Shown piece by piece: positions 31,201 through 35,806 of a DNA stretch of 64,000 nt. The notes under the pieces were generated by a model, which saw only the letters and a program-made list of their open reading frames with translations, was not told the origin of the DNA and made no database searches. Position 1 is the stretch's first letter. The number at the start of each line of letters is the position of its first letter. The DNA comes from Saprospiraceae bacterium (GTDB lineage Bacteria > Bacteroidota > Bacteroidia > Chitinophagales > Saprospiraceae): contig JADJRO010000001.1 in NCBI GenBank assembly GCA_016712145.1, positions 2,232,501 to 2,296,500 on the forward strand, written 5' to 3'. Made by a program: the position numbers and the translations under genes.

Positions 31201-33534
31201 CACACTATTAGCTGAAATTGTTACAGCAGTTCCAACTCCACCATGAATTTGACTTTCCGTCACCCGACCTCCATCGCATCCTGGAGTTCCTTGATTTGCC
31301 CCTTTAATGATTAGTGATTTAGAGACATTCACATTTTCAGAAAAGATGCCACTGGAAACAATTAATTCATGGCCGGCTAAGGTATTCGCATCATTTATTG
31401 CAGCCTGAATTGAACAAAATGTTTCTCCAGTATTTGAATTTAGAACATATCCAGTTCCACCGCTTCCAGGTGTGGAGTTCCTGGTATTTAAACCATTGGA
31501 TGTAAATGTATTTCCGCTGATTTCATTCCCACATGCTACCGGTGCATTGCCTCTGCCGAAATAGTTGGCAGAAAATCCATCTATTTGTTCTCCATCCCCG
31601 GCATCATTTGGGACATAATTTGGAGTAGGGTGACCACCACCTTGTTGTTGAATTCCAATGTCATTATTTTTAACATCATTCGAACTGACTTCATGATTGG
31701 TTCCTTCTATCACGATTCCAAAACCTTCACTTTCTGTTCGTGAGGGGTTGGAATGTATGAATCCATCTACGGTATTATTTTTAATTACAACACCGGTTGG
31801 TACATCCGGATATCCATCCGGATTTCCTGCTTGAAACGAGCGTCTAAAAACAGCAATCCCTGCATGATCCCTAATGTTCATACCAACAGATGTAACAAAA
31901 GAAACTATATTATTATCTAAATAGATGCTTCCATCTCCTGAAGTTGCACCATTTCCATCTGGATTTTTTAGTTCGATCCCAAAACGGCCATTTTTAGCTA
32001 CCGTGTTGTTGGAAATTACATTAGCACCTGCACCTGCTTTTAAGCCTAATAATCCAAATCCGTTATCTGCATTATCATGTACATTGTTGTTGCTCATGGT
32101 GACTCCGGAAGCAGTTCCATCAGATAGTTCAATGCCACAACAATTGTTATTGTAGACATCACAATTTGTAATGCTGATATTTTGTTTAAAACCATTCCAG
32201 ATGACAATACCACGTGCTGCGCCAAATGCAGCTGTATGTCCTGATACATCCAGATTGTTTAAAGTCACGCCATTTATAGGACCATTTGCATAAAATCCAC
32301 AACCCCCAATATTGTCTTTAATGGTACAATCTTTTACAGTAAGATTATTATTTCCAGCTACTGCAAAAATTCCAGCATAGCTGTTTGGGGCTGTTCCAGC
32401 ATGATTTTTAATTGTAAATTTTTCAATATTGACATTAGTAATGCCATTGTTGATGTAAATTCCAGAACCAGTACCCAATCCGGTGCCATCAAGAATGCAT
32501 GCAGATTCTGTAAATCCTTTTAAGGTAAGGGACTTATCAATTGTAAGTTTCTCAGCATAGCTTTGATCTGCACACTGTAATACATCGTTTGCATTTGCTG
32601 CATTGATTGCGGACTGTATGGTATTAAAATAGGTATTTTGCGTAAGGTTATGTACCGGACCACAGCTGATTCCGGCAGCAGGACTTCCCGGTGCAACCCA
32701 ATTAGAAGTAGATCCATTTAAAGCAAAACCCGACAAGCTTCCATTTCTACTACTACCCGCATCGTCATTGAGCGTTGTGACGCCAGCATTATTGGATCCG
32801 GCAACTCCCTGATTAAAATGATAATTTGCTAATAAATCGGATCCTGTAGTTGGAATTTCACAATTCATATACGCTGCTATTTCAGCAGCAGTCCGCGCAT
32901 CATTCCAAATACGAAGTTCATCCATTTCCATATTCGTATGGTTGGATGAACTATTAATTTTAGCTAATAAAATATCACGACCCGAAATATTGTTAAGCGC
33001 TCCAACTACTCCGGCAGTTGTATTTTCCAAAATGCCATTTACGTAAAGTTTAAGTTCTGTACCAACTCTGACAGCAGCCAGATGATACCAGGTCCCTGGG
33101 GTCAATGCAGTACTGGCAGTACAACTATAAATTGCTGCACCTATTTCGACAGCAAATCCAGGGAATTCGTTATCCCCATCAGCCGACAAGGAAATCAACC
33201 ATTCATTGGTACCTGCATCCATAGGGTCGTTCCATTTGCCTAGAGCAGCCACATTTGAACCTCCTGTTGAACCAGCTTGCTTTTTTATCCAAACTTCGAT
33301 GGTAAAATTATTTGATCCAAAATCATTCCAGGACGCATCGGATATGGTTACGATGTCGTCAGTACCATCAAAATCCAAGGACTCTCCAGACTGTGAGCTA
33401 GCGATATTGGTAAGGCTAAACACAAGTAGGTTTATCATTAGCAATTTTAAAGAATTGCTACATGTAAACAATGTAAAGATTGAATCAACAAAAAACCTTG
33501 TTAATTTTTGAAAAAGTGTAGTAATTAAGCTCAT
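16300..33534 (-). CDS. giant T9SS-secreted protein: LamG, beta-helices, 20 x 85-residue array
   Basis: 5744 residues in one open frame. The signal peptide is probably MINLLVFSLTNIASSQ; starting at Met33 (33436-33438) would give a normal length. Order of parts: a LamG/concanavalin-like domain (about 50-245), five right-handed parallel beta-helix blocks (about 290-3130, each opened by a FCTIQQAI-type segment and rich in NN ladders), an Ig/PKD-like segment, and HYR domains. Next come 20 near-regular 85-residue units (about 3552-5253; TxPPVPTCEGPQTI, then SATDNCS, SGEGTTHTVTVT and LTGDD), three more HYR-like units, a MopE-type motif (CNGKDDDCDG), thrombospondin-3 calcium repeats, and a Cys-rich module shared with 39492-43757. 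The T9SS tail is MIVYPNPVQD to RKFTVVD. Likely a surface filament or adhesin with calcium-stabilised parts. Confidence 0.9.
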   Translation of the reverse strand: MSLITTLFQKLTRFFVDSIFTLFTCSNSLKLLMINLLVFSLTNIASSQSGESLDFDGTDDIVTISDASWNDFGSNNFTIEVWIKKQAGSTGGSNVAALGKWNDPMDAGTNEWLISLSADGDNEFPGFAVEIGAAIYSCTASTALTPGTWYHLAAVRVGTELKLYVNGILENTTAGVVGALNNISGRDILLAKINSSSNHTNMEMDELRIWNDARTAAEIAAYMNCEIPTTGSDLLANYHFNQGVAGSNNAGVTTLNDDAGSSRNGSLSGFALNGSTSNWVAPGSPAAGISCGPVHNLTQNTYFNTIQSAINAANANDVLQCADQSYAEKLTIDKSLTLKGFTESACILDGTGLGTGSGIYINNGITNVNIEKFTIKNHAGTAPNSYAGIFAVAGNNNLTVKDCTIKDNIGGCGFYANGPINGVTLNNLDVSGHTAAFGAARGIVIWNGFKQNISITNCDVYNNNCCGIELSDGTASGVTMSNNNVHDNADNGFGLLGLKAGAGANVISNNTVAKNGRFGIELKNPDGNGATSGDGSIYLDNNIVSFVTSVGMNIRDHAGIAVFRRSFQAGNPDGYPDVPTGVVIKNNTVDGFIHSNPSRTESEGFGIVIEGTNHEVSSNDVKNNDIGIQQQGGGHPTPNYVPNDAGDGEQIDGFSANYFGRGNAPVACGNEISGNTFTSNGLNTRNSTPGSGGTGYVLNSNTGETFCSIQAAINDANTLAGHELIVSSGIFSENVNVSKSLIIKGANQGTPGCDGGRVTESQIHGGVGTAVTISANSVTLDGFELRGLVGVSSSGFNNIEIINNLVYVKGVGLQISNVSTSSGNTCLIEDNCIDLVTQVYGGTNTTVGVYFSGANGTEKVTINNNTVTDGFYGYVLHDINTNPKSKITNGTITGCMQGIAMVNTIGGPLAMVDIEIISMSLTGFSGNYPSLPAQNFHAGIYTFTTATTVPANGIQALIQGCTISGTGSLSPSGAGIYLGDFSTGAVTVQNISIDENTISNNLNRGVDARGYVQATITQNIFTGNGSAPWGVGGNDGFTIIAQRGAIVNANNNFITHPASSTNPVTAFFTGNAPTNTIIANDNSVLMNGNAMAFGANVAAGTGTISAECNWWGVTGSAVPPLMSGNVDFELFLTSGVDDAPGTPGFQPEANSCNGCSSGNLVTNTNTAETFCTIQQAIDDPQTLDGHIITVGPGTYIENIVLNKSLQLRGNNYGINPNTGMRNPESIIVPALSDPDPNSPTASTIMYLPPSASGSTIDGFTLDGDNPNLTSAVNINGANIDAIEAMSAYEGLSNVLVKNNIIKNLNYSGIDFYNYYNGGTSTTGNSITENKFDNIIPTEYGIGVLIYNNCYTSITDNVMTRVRVGIQTGNFYNADGGTSHSITGNEIESSRRGIFHNLAYTNAATFDISNNNFTTVAGATYNDGIAISSIQSAVGVILSNNNVTDARSGYNLWNCPTSNTVTINGGILTDCQIGVFANNFDGYASDASTSLYAMTGVTTSNCDTAIWVRDNMLNSNAATVALQINNATNSVNGTGIGVLVEGADASVSFNGAIPVNFNTSLIKYISLISNGTNVPAADINAQNVQFGGTNGAGLSNAQLFAVEDKIDHKIDWKALGFVSVKANNDYVTDINAGQSATNNDYTRIRNAVEQASNNWTVNLKGSFDWTEANAASSWSLGNDGVVSPADDYSILVPANINGVTFTAPEGLGNASINGPGDLAAANLEGVLIFDGGDNQNWTISNMEFKEFDLSIGMFNGAGGTDAFNGTTITNNTFNIATDLNAIAAPADVNQNIGIHYSFGTNQTISNNTFNVPGDGVSNGANFSSTVCMQSNTSGGAVYDGLSISGNTINIQNAQSATPQVVLGIWENAHGHSSNITVSNNQFLNLAGGNNPALNLQRAFRVTSHSSGASTVTYSGNTVKGANIGFQWIAGSNFSGEQAVKLTSNILNSNEIGVLLQSNGKAHITTNDFDDATDNTRDIQVQAGCILTTGDGNQFGGETYYVENLSSTGLNMSADLFDQSNNFRRTDRMYEALDNVASGLIRFNGNNLYVSAPGTGSSDETIPNAIAAAAATGDIIHIETGSYASGADASSKEVTFAPGSSPGCVTLAGNMVLTSGDALAMEINGTTACTDYDQFIVNGTVTLGGANLVVTLGYTPANGDQITIIANDMAEAVSGQFAQGNVITVSGYTFDINYAGGDGNDVVLTKCAGVTNTNTLENFCTIQAAIDDPQTLNGHTLTVSPGLFNENVTVNKELTITGSGKGSNPATNTVVKPASSCSGTGFTIAAANVTIQAMYITSFQDAVLLNGVSNPTLNNLALIDYCRYGITFGGNNSDIDITNTDIQRTSLLAGTIGMRNGTANGVNGMLIDNCTITGNALQGIVNFQSTTPSAFDNIVIKNSTISNNLQKGMYFEKLSNATFEKLTMNNNGTDATYGFNNGIDINLKYASYSNITIKECDITNSGNTGTATDPQNPAVIAIKARDDASSYNTIPASLNNVTIINNKITGPQNGIRIGEFGKINNTPTNLKIEGNDLSYGFANKTIVSRINSNVQVECNWHGTTNLATILATFAQAGTGTIVLSTVLSTGVDASGAVGFQPSGTCVCANGNLVTNINTTETFCTIQQAINDANTQNGDTLSVGAGTYIENLIVSKSLAILGPNSTIDPCTGTRVPEAILVPATASISAGEIIHIAASDVTISGLTIDGDNTAITSGFSSTNGADIDAAEGITVYETGINNLTATNNIFKNLSYFGITLYDYPAAVPSSGHLIANNKFQDFGTYDAGSGIEYWGGGVLLYNNQYARVVNNCMMNLRIGVQTGNFHLANPEASTYQFIGNNTMTVRRRGIFHNLFYGTASPLTLSENIITGINNANESFWDGILISSQSIASYAVDNSINGIAIIGKPTEGYEVWNVKNTSPAEITGGTVSNTSIGLFVNNYEGYVSDAGDGAHAIVSGLTITDCSTGAKISDSPLSTHAAVSATIKDDTEISYTGTGTGILVVGANASANIVDNDASIHGFAIGIDVDAGSATIDHNHIFNNGIGVRFTNNGTGTVKTNKFYDALANGKDIQATASAGLVTATPNNWLAGTTFGVENLHATNVIDATANYWNHPSGPGAIAGGSGANITSRVAYCQWLDDEPIIYGGMPNLVSPTVTIVTTDNSGNTSDATICNGGTATLDATTTGALTYAWSTTESTASISVMPGSTTTYTVTVSFADCQVIQTQTITVNPLPSCTITGANGPVCPNTSNDYLAPAGLSYSWSVSGAAMISGSSSSQTVTIVAGSACNSNYTLNLITTDGNLCSSSCSKVVSVLDDQAPNVSAGSINSCYPTQAAAENAALAATTASDNCPGTLNYSVSTSGTCSAVITVTVTDACTHSASVTYNTRIDNTPPTFSSCPSNITIDAGVGVCGRNVHYTDPTATDNCPGTVTITQTDMSGYVNHDFFPVGTTTQSFLATDACGYTAVCSFTVLVVDNQDPIITGCPGNIGPLNNDPGQCGKVVTWTAPTASDNCPGVSLMSTHNPGSFFPVGTTTVTYTATDAGGRTKICQFTVQIIDNEGPVMNCESNQTVNLNAACKLVVPNLIDGSTAIDNCCASNTFSWSQNPVSGTELSSGEGSTHTVTITVSDCNGNSSICTVILTGDDVTPPVPTCELPQTITLNSSCILVVPDLTNGASATDNCSASFTWSQNPVIGTGLASGEGVTHTVTVTVSDGNGNSGTCTVVLTGDDVSLPIATCEPPQTISLNANCQLVVPDLTNGATATDNCSTTFNWTQNPAMASLLASGEGTMHTVTVTVSDGNGNSSTCTVKLTGDDTTPPTVYCPGPQTISLNSLCQLLVPDLLTGSSAVDNCSNTFTWNQNPASGTFLASGENMTHTVTITANDGNGNTGQCLVVLTGDDATPPVPTCEPPQTISLNANCEVAVPDLTNGASASDNCSATFSWSQNPTIGSLLASGEGTMHTITVTVNDGNGNSSTCTVKLTGDDTTPPVPTCESAQTVSLNALCRLPVPNLIDGASATDNCASTFTWSQNPTAGTTLASGEGVMHTVTITVSDGNGNSSTCTVKLTGDDTTPPVPVCEFAQTINLNASCQLAVPNLTDGAFAVDNCSFSFSWTQNPTLGTLLASGEGVMHTVTVTVNDGNGNSSTCTVKLTGNDVTPPVPTCEGPQTIALNSSCKLIVPNLTDGASATDNCSTTFSWTQNPVLGAMLSSGEGTTHTVTVTANDGNGNTSTCTVVLTGDDTTPPVPTCESPQTIVLNSNCELLVPNLLDGASATDNCSGSFTWSQSPTSGSLLASGEGTTHTITVTVSDGNGNSSTCTVILTGDDTAPPVPSCEGSQTIVLNASCQLMVPDLTNGASATDNCSTSFNWTQSPTSGTLLASGEGTTHTVTVTANDGNGNSATCTVLLTGDDTTPPVPTCEGPQTIVLNASCQLMVPNLTDNVSATDNCSTSFTWSQSPTSGTLLSSGEGTTHTVTVTANDGNGNSSTCTVILTGDDTTPPVASCEGPQTIALDANCKLLVPDLTDGASATDNCSTSFTWSQNPTATTLLASGEGTTHTVTVTTNDGNGNSATCTVVLTGNDNTPPVPSCEGPQTIALDANCKLLVPNLLDGASATDNCSTSFTWSQSPTSGTLLASGEGTTHTVTVTASDGNGNSSSCTVVLTGDDTTPPVPTCENSQTIALDANCKLVVPDLTNGASATDNCSATFNWSQSPTIGTLLASGEGFSHTVTVTVSDGNGNSSTCLVLLTGDDTTPPVPTCEAPQNISLNASCQLRVPNLIDGASATDNCSASFTWSQNPSNATMLASGEGMTHTVTVTVSDGNGNTNTCTVVLTGDDVTPPTPTCEGPQTIALNPYCTLIVPDLTNGASATDNCSASFTWSQNPAIGAGLASGDGVTHTITVTVSDGNGNTNTCTVVLTGDDTSAPVPTCEGPQTIVLDANCKLVVPNLIDGANVNDNCFSSFSWTQNPTEATLLASGEGTTHTVTVTVSDGNGNSASCTVVLTGDDTTPPVPTCEGPQTIVLDANCKLMVPDLTNGASATDNCSASFSWSQSTTSGTLLSSGEGMTHTITVTVNDGNGNSTTCTVVLTGDDTTPPVPTCEGPQTIVLNSSCKLMVPNLVDGATVTDNCSSSFTWTQSSPTGTLLSSGEGVMHTITVTVSDGNGNSNTCTVKLTGDDTTPPVPTCEGPQTVVLDANCKLMVPDLTNGASATDNCSASFSWSQSTAAGTLLNSGEGVSHTITVTVSDGNGNSTTCMVVLTGDDTTPPTASCKSITVQLDGTGNVSIVPSEVNNNSTENCSGLVLTSVSPNSFTCSNKGANTVTLFVTDAAGNVSSCTSTVTVQDNILPQISCPGNNTVNNTPGICGAVYTYTTPVGTDNCPGANTVRTAGLASGATFPIGPTTVTYKVTDGVGLTATCSFTITVLDNEKPMITCPANIVDSTGVDSCIKKVTFAVSATDNCELAPISYSHTSGSTFPIGTTTVTVTATDLSGNSKTCSFTITINRRTEKCNGKDDDCDGLIDEGFDMDNDGIADCYDNCPTVSNPNQADSDCDGVGDACDVCPGGNDKIDNDNDGRPDCKYPPSFANIISAWKCSGGTKVQVCTRTNSGGYKTVCTYYAALQTHINYGGYLGPCGNANCNGNNLIQPETDEIQLKKYLDAPEFDPSSLGLNDMIVYPNPVQDALNIEFEIPVNNGKIKLINAQGEAIYIHTITQPTGLVKLDLSRIVRSFNSGVYFAIFEDANQRIIRKFTVVD
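17776..22881 (-). repeat. tandem array of twenty 255-bp coding repeats
   Basis: Unit boundaries set at LTGDD on the protein give nineteen units of 255 bp and one of 261 bp (the N-terminal unit, with an extra CC-containing dipeptide), 5106 bp in all. Units are diverged copies of one another; the conserved core is SATDNCS plus DGNGNS-x-CTV. The array is an assembly hazard as well as a biological feature. Confidence 0.85.
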
Positions 33535-34307
33535 AAAAATGTGTGTTAATTAAATATAGGTTGGTTAATTAATTGTTTAATCTTAAAATGCAGTTCATGC
33601 TTAACTTTCTTAAAAATGCAAAGCCTGGTAAAAATTAATTTACAAGTGCTTTGATTTTGAAAATCTCAAAACTTAAAATCTGCTTAAAATCATCAGAAAC
33701 CGATCAACACTTTTGAATTTTAAATTTCATTAAATTCATGATGTTATATGTGGTTTTTGATGGGATTCGTCTTAGTACCATGTATAGGCAGCAAGCCAAT
33801 AATGAAGATTGCTTACGGCCATTTAACGGAGGGTCATTTTGAATACAAACAATGTTTTGAGTGTCTGGTTTTTGAGACATTGAAATTAGGATTGAACACT
33901 AAGCTTATTTAAAAGCTATTATAAATACAATACGGCTAAATTACTACAAAAGATCCGTTTAGAAGAATTTAACCAAACATATTTATAATATCTATTTGTT
34001 AAGATAAGGTTTAGAATTAAATGCATTCTAAAATTTCTCAAATTCGGCAGCATATTTCAATAAATGGTATCACATTTGTTAAAATTTTAATTTAATCAAT
34101 GATTTTAGGCTCAAGAATTACTGTAAAACCACCTTTTGCGAAACCAATCATTCAAGAAAAAAAACAAGAATTTCAATAATAAAAAAATTAAATGCTGGAA
34201 TGCACCAAAACGAAAAGCAACTTCTTCAATGAACGCTTGACTGAAATTCAGTCATTTATCAGATTTATTCTACAAAGCAATCCCATGCCTGCATAGAAAC
34301 CAAACAT

Positions 34308-34325
34308 AACCGGTTTAAACCGGTT
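34308..34325. repeat. 18-bp palindrome resembling the REP core
   Basis: AACCGGTTT followed by its exact complement. It shares the GGTTTAAACC centre of palindromes A and C but lacks their outer arms, so membership of the family is tentative. Confidence 0.5.
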
Positions 34326-34470
34326 GCGCGTATTGCATTTAACTGATTTTTAAAACATTATATAATAATATATTTTTTGAAATTTACAAATAATTAGAAA
34401 ATTACATCTAATTTTAGGAACTTATTCTAGGATATTAAAAAATTCCTTCAAACTTTTAGGATCCTATTTC

Positions 34471-34478
34471 TATATTTG
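34471..34478 (+). promoter_or_regulatory. candidate -7 box for the membrane regulator gene
   Basis: TATATTTG matches the Bacteroidota -7 consensus TAnnTTTG and lies 16 bp before the ATG at 34495, giving a very short leader. No clear TTG element is seen at the usual -33 position. Confidence 0.4.
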
Positions 34479-34494
34479 AAACATAACCAACTTC

Positions 34495-35700
34495 ATGCGA
34501 GCCCTTTGTTTGCTACTGTTTAATTATTTAATGATAAGCTTTAAAGGCTTTGGCCAAATAATATATACAGATCACCTGCCTTATTCCGACCCTTTTGAAA
34601 CCGAATCTATTTACAAGCAATCTTTATTGATTCAGGACAGTTTTAAACAACAAAAAATTGCCTGTGTTACCCTTGAAATTTTGGAAATAAATAATGAAAA
34701 ATACCTAGCAATAGATGGTCGTTTAAATCTGTATAAATGGCAAAATGGAATATGGAATTTAGTTTCTAATTCCAGCTATCACGGTTATAATTTTATTTCA
34801 AAAAAATTTGGTTATAGTGGTTCAATCTATTCTTTTGGTGGGTATGGTTTTTGGCGCGAACACGGGGACTTAATCCGTTATGATTGGGAACGAAATGAAT
34901 GGGAAACCGAAATCATAGAAACGGATCAAGATATTGGTTCCGGTGTATCTTTTGTTAAAGAAGCTTATTTATATATAATTAATCCTGTATCCAGAAATCA
35001 ACACATTAATCAGGTTAATAAGCATCAGGGTTTGTATAAAATTAATTTACAATCGCATCAACTCACCATTCTCCAAACAGATCCAAAATTAGATGCACTA
35101 AAATTTTCTACCCATTATGAAACCAATAATTATTACATAACATCCATTGATCCGTTTCAGATTATTAATAAATCAGCTATGACTTACAAATATTCTGATC
35201 TTACGCATTTGGTTAAATTACTTGCTGTCAATCCACAATCGTTCGTCTTAATACGTGGAGATTCAATTACAGTTTCTATAAATGCTACAGAAAAAATTAA
35301 CATTGCTCTGGATTCAATTTATAAAAACCTTTCAGATATTTCACATCCAATTGTACAAAAATCCAAATCTATTTATTATACCTATGCGTTCATGTTTTTG
35401 GTATTTTTAGCTAGTATTTGGTATTTTAATCAAATACAATCGAAAAAACAAATATCCACTCCTTTAGAGCATCCTATGCTGATACGGCTTATGGAATATT
35501 CTGGTCAAACGCTTAGTCAAGAACAATTAGACATTGCTTTTGGAATAGACCAAATTAACCCTGCAGAAACGCAACGTTCCAAACGATCTAATTTAATTAA
35601 AGAGATTAATCATGAATATTATAAGATCCGGGGTGTTGAATTGGTCTCAAGAATTCAGGATCCTACAGACAAACGAAAGTTTTTGTATCAAATCCGGTAA
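34495..35700 (+). CDS. membrane-anchored putative transcriptional regulator
   Basis: 401 residues. A signal peptide or anchor (ALCLLLFNYLMISFKGFGQ) leads to an outer domain of about 280 residues with kelch-like strands (YKWQNGIWNLVSN, SFGGYGFWREHGDLIRYDWERNEW). One membrane span is at about 300-318 (YAFMFLVFLASIWYF). The cytoplasmic tail (about 330-401) reads as a winged-helix-like domain: MEYSGQTLSQEQLDIAF, then a basic QRSKRSNLIKEINHEY helix and DKRKFLYQIR as the wing. This topology suggests a one-component sensor that reads an outer signal and binds DNA at the membrane. DNA binding is inferred from helix pattern and charge. It lies between the giant secreted protein (divergent) and TPR-CHAT copy B (convergent), either of which could be a target. 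Confidence 0.65.
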   Translation: MRALCLLLFNYLMISFKGFGQIIYTDHLPYSDPFETESIYKQSLLIQDSFKQQKIACVTLEILEINNEKYLAIDGRLNLYKWQNGIWNLVSNSSYHGYNFISKKFGYSGSIYSFGGYGFWREHGDLIRYDWERNEWETEIIETDQDIGSGVSFVKEAYLYIINPVSRNQHINQVNKHQGLYKINLQSHQLTILQTDPKLDALKFSTHYETNNYYITSIDPFQIINKSAMTYKYSDLTHLVKLLAVNPQSFVLIRGDSITVSINATEKINIALDSIYKNLSDISHPIVQKSKSIYYTYAFMFLVFLASIWYFNQIQSKKQISTPLEHPMLIRLMEYSGQTLSQEQLDIAFGIDQINPAETQRSKRSNLIKEINHEYYKIRGVELVSRIQDPTDKRKFLYQIR

Positions 35701-35806
35701 AATCAAATGCTGCAATACTACTATTCTGCAATGCTGCAATGCTCATTGAATTAATTTAACCAATTAACAATTATCCCCTAACAACTGACAACTATCAACT
35801 AATTAA

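Larger units (their letters stand above)
33535..34494. other. gene-free divergent intergenic region
   Basis: 960 bp between the start of the giant gene (minus) and the membrane regulator (plus), so both promoters should lie here. I see no recognisable gene; a 36-codon plus-strand frame at 33802-33912 is too weak to call. It contains an 18-bp palindrome at 34308-34325 and, near its right end, a -7-like box. A long regulatory region fits a gene as costly as the 17-kb one. Confidence 0.5.
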
